Below, in pieces: positions 5,890 to 7,694 of a stretch of DNA of 7,694 nt. The notes below the pieces were generated by a model. It saw only the letters and a program-made list of their open reading frames with translations, was not told where the DNA came from and searched no databases. Both the position numbers and the translations under genes were made by a program. The first letter of the stretch is position 1. Each line of letters opens with the position of its first letter. Origin of the DNA: Acidobacteriota bacterium (GTDB lineage Bacteria; Acidobacteriota; Aminicenantia; UBA2199); NCBI GenBank assembly GCA_021817755.1, contig JAKAGC010000175.1:1-7694 (forward strand). Direction: 5' to 3'.

Positions 5890-7392
5890 GTGAGTGAAAA
5901 AAAAGAAAAAGTCTTTATTAGCTACTCGAAACAGGATGCCGAAATCGTTCAAAAACTCTGTAATGAATTGGAGAGCAAAGGGTACAATTGCTTTATTTTT
6001 GAACGGGATGTGACCCTCGTCGCGTCTTCCTTCATTAAATGCATTATTGAAGAGATTAAACAGAGTTTTGTTTTGATCCTGGTAATCTCAAATAACGCCA
6101 ACAATTCCGAATACGTTATCCGGGAAGTCAATCTGGCATTCGAGAATAAACTCCCGATATTTCCCTTACGAATTGAAGATGTCCAGCCATCAGTAGAATT
6201 AAAATTTCTAATTGGGTTAACGCCCTGGATGGATATATTTGAGAGGCCTATTGAGAGTTACTACTCCAAAATTGTGGGAGCTGTGGAGCGTCTTTATAAT
6301 GAGAGAACTTCAAAAAAAAATGGTCATGATGACGCAAAAGATCCAACCAATACCATACCGAAACCTGTTGAAATAAAAACACCTCCATCAAAAACTATGG
6401 AAAGTTATTTTCCTCAGATTGTGAAAGCTGTGGAGAGGCTCTATAATGAGAGTACTGCAAAAAAAACCAGTCATGATTCCGCAAATGAGCCAACCATTAC
6501 CATACCAAATCCCGTTGAAATGAAAACACCTCCATTGAAAACTACGGAGAGCGTTCCAAAAAATATTTTCCGCAATCCCTTTGAAGATAATGTCGAGTAT
6601 ATTCTCATTCCCGGTGGAACGTACCTCTATTCGGTAACAGGTAAAATGGAAACCGTTCCCAATCTCTATTTTTGTAAATATCCTGTTACCAATAAACGAT
6701 ACAACCGGTTTGTTTCTTATCTTTATGGAATAGAAAGTGGATTGGAAAAAGTCCTTCCATTAGAAGTGTTCCGGCAGAAATTGAAAGTGTATTCCGGGAT
6801 TACCCGCGGTCTTAAGGATTATCTCGGAGAAGAACCGCAAAAATGGAATGAAAAACTTCGCCCGCAAATCGATGACAAAAAATTCAAAGGGGATGATCAA
6901 CCCGTGGTTTGCGTGTCATGGTACCACGCACGTTCCTATTGTTTCTGGCTTTCATGCCTGGAAGCCGGGTGGAATGGGGATACCGGACTCGACGATGTAC
7001 GAGCCCTTTCGGAAATATTCCGTTTACCTACGGAAATAGAATGGGAGTGGGCTGCCGGGGGTGAACCGAATGGGAAGATACGTCGGTATCCCTGGGCGAA
7101 AGAAAAAGGAAAACCCCATCCCGGTCTGGCCAATTATAGTGGACATGTTGGTGCGACGACGCCGGTCGGACGGTATCCCGAAGGAGCCACACCGCTGGGT
7201 TTAATGGATATGGCCGGTAATGTCTGGGAATGGATGAATAATGATGTTGATAAGGATAAACCCTTTCCGTCGTTGCGCGGCGGTTCCTGGTACCGTAGCG
7301 ATGATTACTTGCGTTGTTCCGCGCGACTCTACGATTATCCCAATGATTGGGGCAGCGCTTTCGGGTTTCGCGTCATTCGTACCCGGTTATAA
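5890..7392 (+). CDS. Second TIR-domain protein with C-terminal FGE-like variable domain and duplicated linker (DGR target)
   Basis: The protein has 500 residues from GTG 5890. Residues 7-136 are a TIR domain nearly identical to that of the gene upstream, with KVFISYS (7-13) and the candidate NADase glutamate E79 in NNANNSEYVIREV. The segment from 122 onward, ESYYSKIVGAVERLY plus a polar tail to about 170, is repeated as ESYFPQIVKAVERLY (171-219). The protein is therefore 49 residues longer than its paralog. FGE-like residues 227-500 contain RGGSW, the variable region 468-491 and GFRVIRTR. No membrane segment is visible. The function is probably the same as its neighbour, a TIR effector governed by a diversifiable binding domain. 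The start is uncertain: the ATG of the paralog has become ATA, leaving GTG as the standard choice. Confidence 0.85.
   Translation: MSEKKEKVFISYSKQDAEIVQKLCNELESKGYNCFIFERDVTLVASSFIKCIIEEIKQSFVLILVISNNANNSEYVIREVNLAFENKLPIFPLRIEDVQPSVELKFLIGLTPWMDIFERPIESYYSKIVGAVERLYNERTSKKNGHDDAKDPTNTIPKPVEIKTPPSKTMESYFPQIVKAVERLYNESTAKKTSHDSANEPTITIPNPVEMKTPPLKTTESVPKNIFRNPFEDNVEYILIPGGTYLYSVTGKMETVPNLYFCKYPVTNKRYNRFVSYLYGIESGLEKVLPLEVFRQKLKVYSGITRGLKDYLGEEPQKWNEKLRPQIDDKKFKGDDQPVVCVSWYHARSYCFWLSCLEAGWNGDTGLDDVRALSEIFRLPTEIEWEWAAGGEPNGKIRRYPWAKEKGKPHPGLANYSGHVGATTPVGRYPEGATPLGLMDMAGNVWEWMNNDVDKDKPFPSLRGGSWYRSDDYLRCSARLYDYPNDWGSAFGFRVIRTRL
6253..6546 (+). repeat. In-frame 147-bp tandem duplication in the TIR-FGE linker
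   Basis: Unit 1 is 6253-6399 and unit 2 is 6400-6546, 49 codons each. Both start with ESY and run through AVERLYNE, a lysine-rich spot, TIP(K/N)PVE and TPP. The units have diverged, so the duplication is not recent. It copies the last helix of the TIR domain and the spacer. The upstream paralog has one unit. Confidence 0.9.
6553..7392 (+). repeat. FGE-domain repeat copy 3 of 3
   Basis: This is the third copy of the FGE-like domain DNA, colinear with copies 1 and 2 without indels from the FRNP block to the final RL codons. Confidence 0.9.
7291..7362 (+). other. DGR variable region VR3 (24 codons, second TIR-FGE gene)
   Basis: These are residues 468-491 between GGSW and GFRVIRTR. Compared with VR1, nearly all differences are at first or second codon positions and only codon 12 differs at its third base. 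Fixed codons TTG, TGT-TCC-GCG, CCC and TGG are retained. The assignment rests on the three-way comparison. Confidence 0.8.
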
Positions 7393-7407
7393 TAATTGAT
7401 AATCCGG
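7383..7407. repeat. Hairpin just after VR3
   Basis: CCGGTTAT (7383-7390) pairs with ATAA-T-CCGG (7399-7407) through eight base pairs with one bulged T and an 8-base loop. It is the best formed of the three hairpins at this position and overlaps the stop codon. Confidence 0.35.
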
Positions 7408-7694
7408 CTATCTGTCCATCCGGAAATCTGAAGCATTGTTTTTCCATTATTCGTTATGGGCTCCTCTTCTTATCCTCTTCGCTTCTTATCTTCTTTCTTT
7501 TTTCATATCACCCTTTTAAATTCCGAACTCATTTTTTTATCCCTAACAGTGAGCCATGCAGCAGATTGAATGTCGATTCTTTCCAATTCGCTTAAGAATA
7601 TCGACAGGAAAACAAATTTCTGAGGAAGAATTATTTCACATGAGCCATTAAATAGGGATTGGGATATTAAAAACACAAGCGTTTGGGTTCTGAG
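7393..7694. other. Non-coding 3' end of the window
   Basis: The first ~45 bases continue the flank shared by all three variable regions. The rest is pyrimidine-rich (about 7435-7530) and then unique. I see no gene, no template repeat and no reverse transcriptase start here. A hairpin lies at 7571-7606. Confidence 0.6.
7571..7606. repeat. Inverted repeat in the 3' intergenic region
   Basis: TGTCGATTCTT (7571-7581) pairs with AAGAA-TA-TCGACA (7594-7606): 11 base pairs with a 2-base bulge and a 12-base loop. No T-run follows, so it is not a classic terminator. It might be an operator or part of an RNA. Confidence 0.4.

Larger units (their letters stand above)
5569..7392 (+). repeat. Tandem cassette copy B: VR flank, RT tail relic, promoter/UTR, TIR-FGE gene
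   Basis: This is the second copy of the 3893-5568 cassette. It is longer because of a 147-bp in-frame duplication in the TIR-FGE linker. After the stop codon only about 45 bases of the shared VR flank continue; no third RT tail follows. Confidence 0.85.

Noticed and set aside
3893..7392. CRISPR-like or satellite array
   Set aside because: The repeats are gene-sized cassettes, not short regular repeats with spacers.
7347..7595. 82-codon + strand frame starting inside the last FGE domain
   Set aside because: It begins within the variable region in another frame and runs into pyrimidine-rich non-coding DNA; no ribosome binding site or family features.
7540..7660. ATCCCTA and TAGGGAT arms, and a TGAGCCAT direct repeat, as ends of a mobile element
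   Set aside because: The matches are only 7-8 bases, about 100 bases apart, with no transposase and no target-site duplication.

Overview
The window is a moderately AT-rich bacterial segment. Every gene I can support lies on the + strand. The host cannot be named from this sequence. A large STAND/NACHT protein, TIR proteins and repeated FGE-type domains together point to a bacterium with a rich accessory or defence gene content, probably Gram-negative and possibly filamentous or multicellular; that is inference only.

Layout. (1) 1-663 is the 3' end of a RecB-family PD-(D/E)XK nuclease that ends in an Fe-S cysteine cluster and two topoisomerase-type zinc ribbons. (2) 664-988 is intergenic, with an extended -10 promoter. 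(3) 989-3892 encodes a membrane-anchored NACHT NTPase with a C-terminal FGE-sulfatase-like (C-type-lectin fold) domain. (4) 3893-4206 holds a decayed reading frame resembling the C-terminal tail of a reverse transcriptase, then a promoter and 5' UTR. (5) 4207-5568 encodes a TIR domain joined to the same FGE-like domain. (6) 5569-5889 holds a second, better preserved copy of the RT tail and the same promoter/UTR. (7) 5890-7392 encodes a second TIR-FGE protein with a duplicated linker. (8) 7393-7694 has no gene I can support.

Main result. The last ~24 codons of the three FGE domains (3788-3859, 5467-5538, 7291-7362) carry the signature of diversity-generating retroelement (DGR) variable regions. 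The domain is otherwise alignable without a single indel. In these 24 codons the substitutions pile up at first and second codon positions (28 of 48 differ among the three copies), while third positions are mostly fixed as T or C (5 of 24 differ). Invariant codons are interspersed. This is what adenine-specific mutagenesis of AAC/AAT-rich template codons produces. The canonical copper-binding cysteines of true formylglycine-generating enzymes are not in place, so the domain is best read as a diversifiable ligand-binding scaffold.

How the genes may work together. The same diversifiable recognition domain is attached to a STAND NTPase switch and to two probable NADase-type TIR effectors. This suggests a family of immune-like sensors whose specificity can be re-written by a DGR. 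No full reverse transcriptase and no template repeat is present in the window, so the machinery must act from elsewhere. The RT-tail relics in front of both TIR genes suggest that the target cassette once sat directly downstream of a DGR RT and was then copied in tandem, carrying the RT tail with it.
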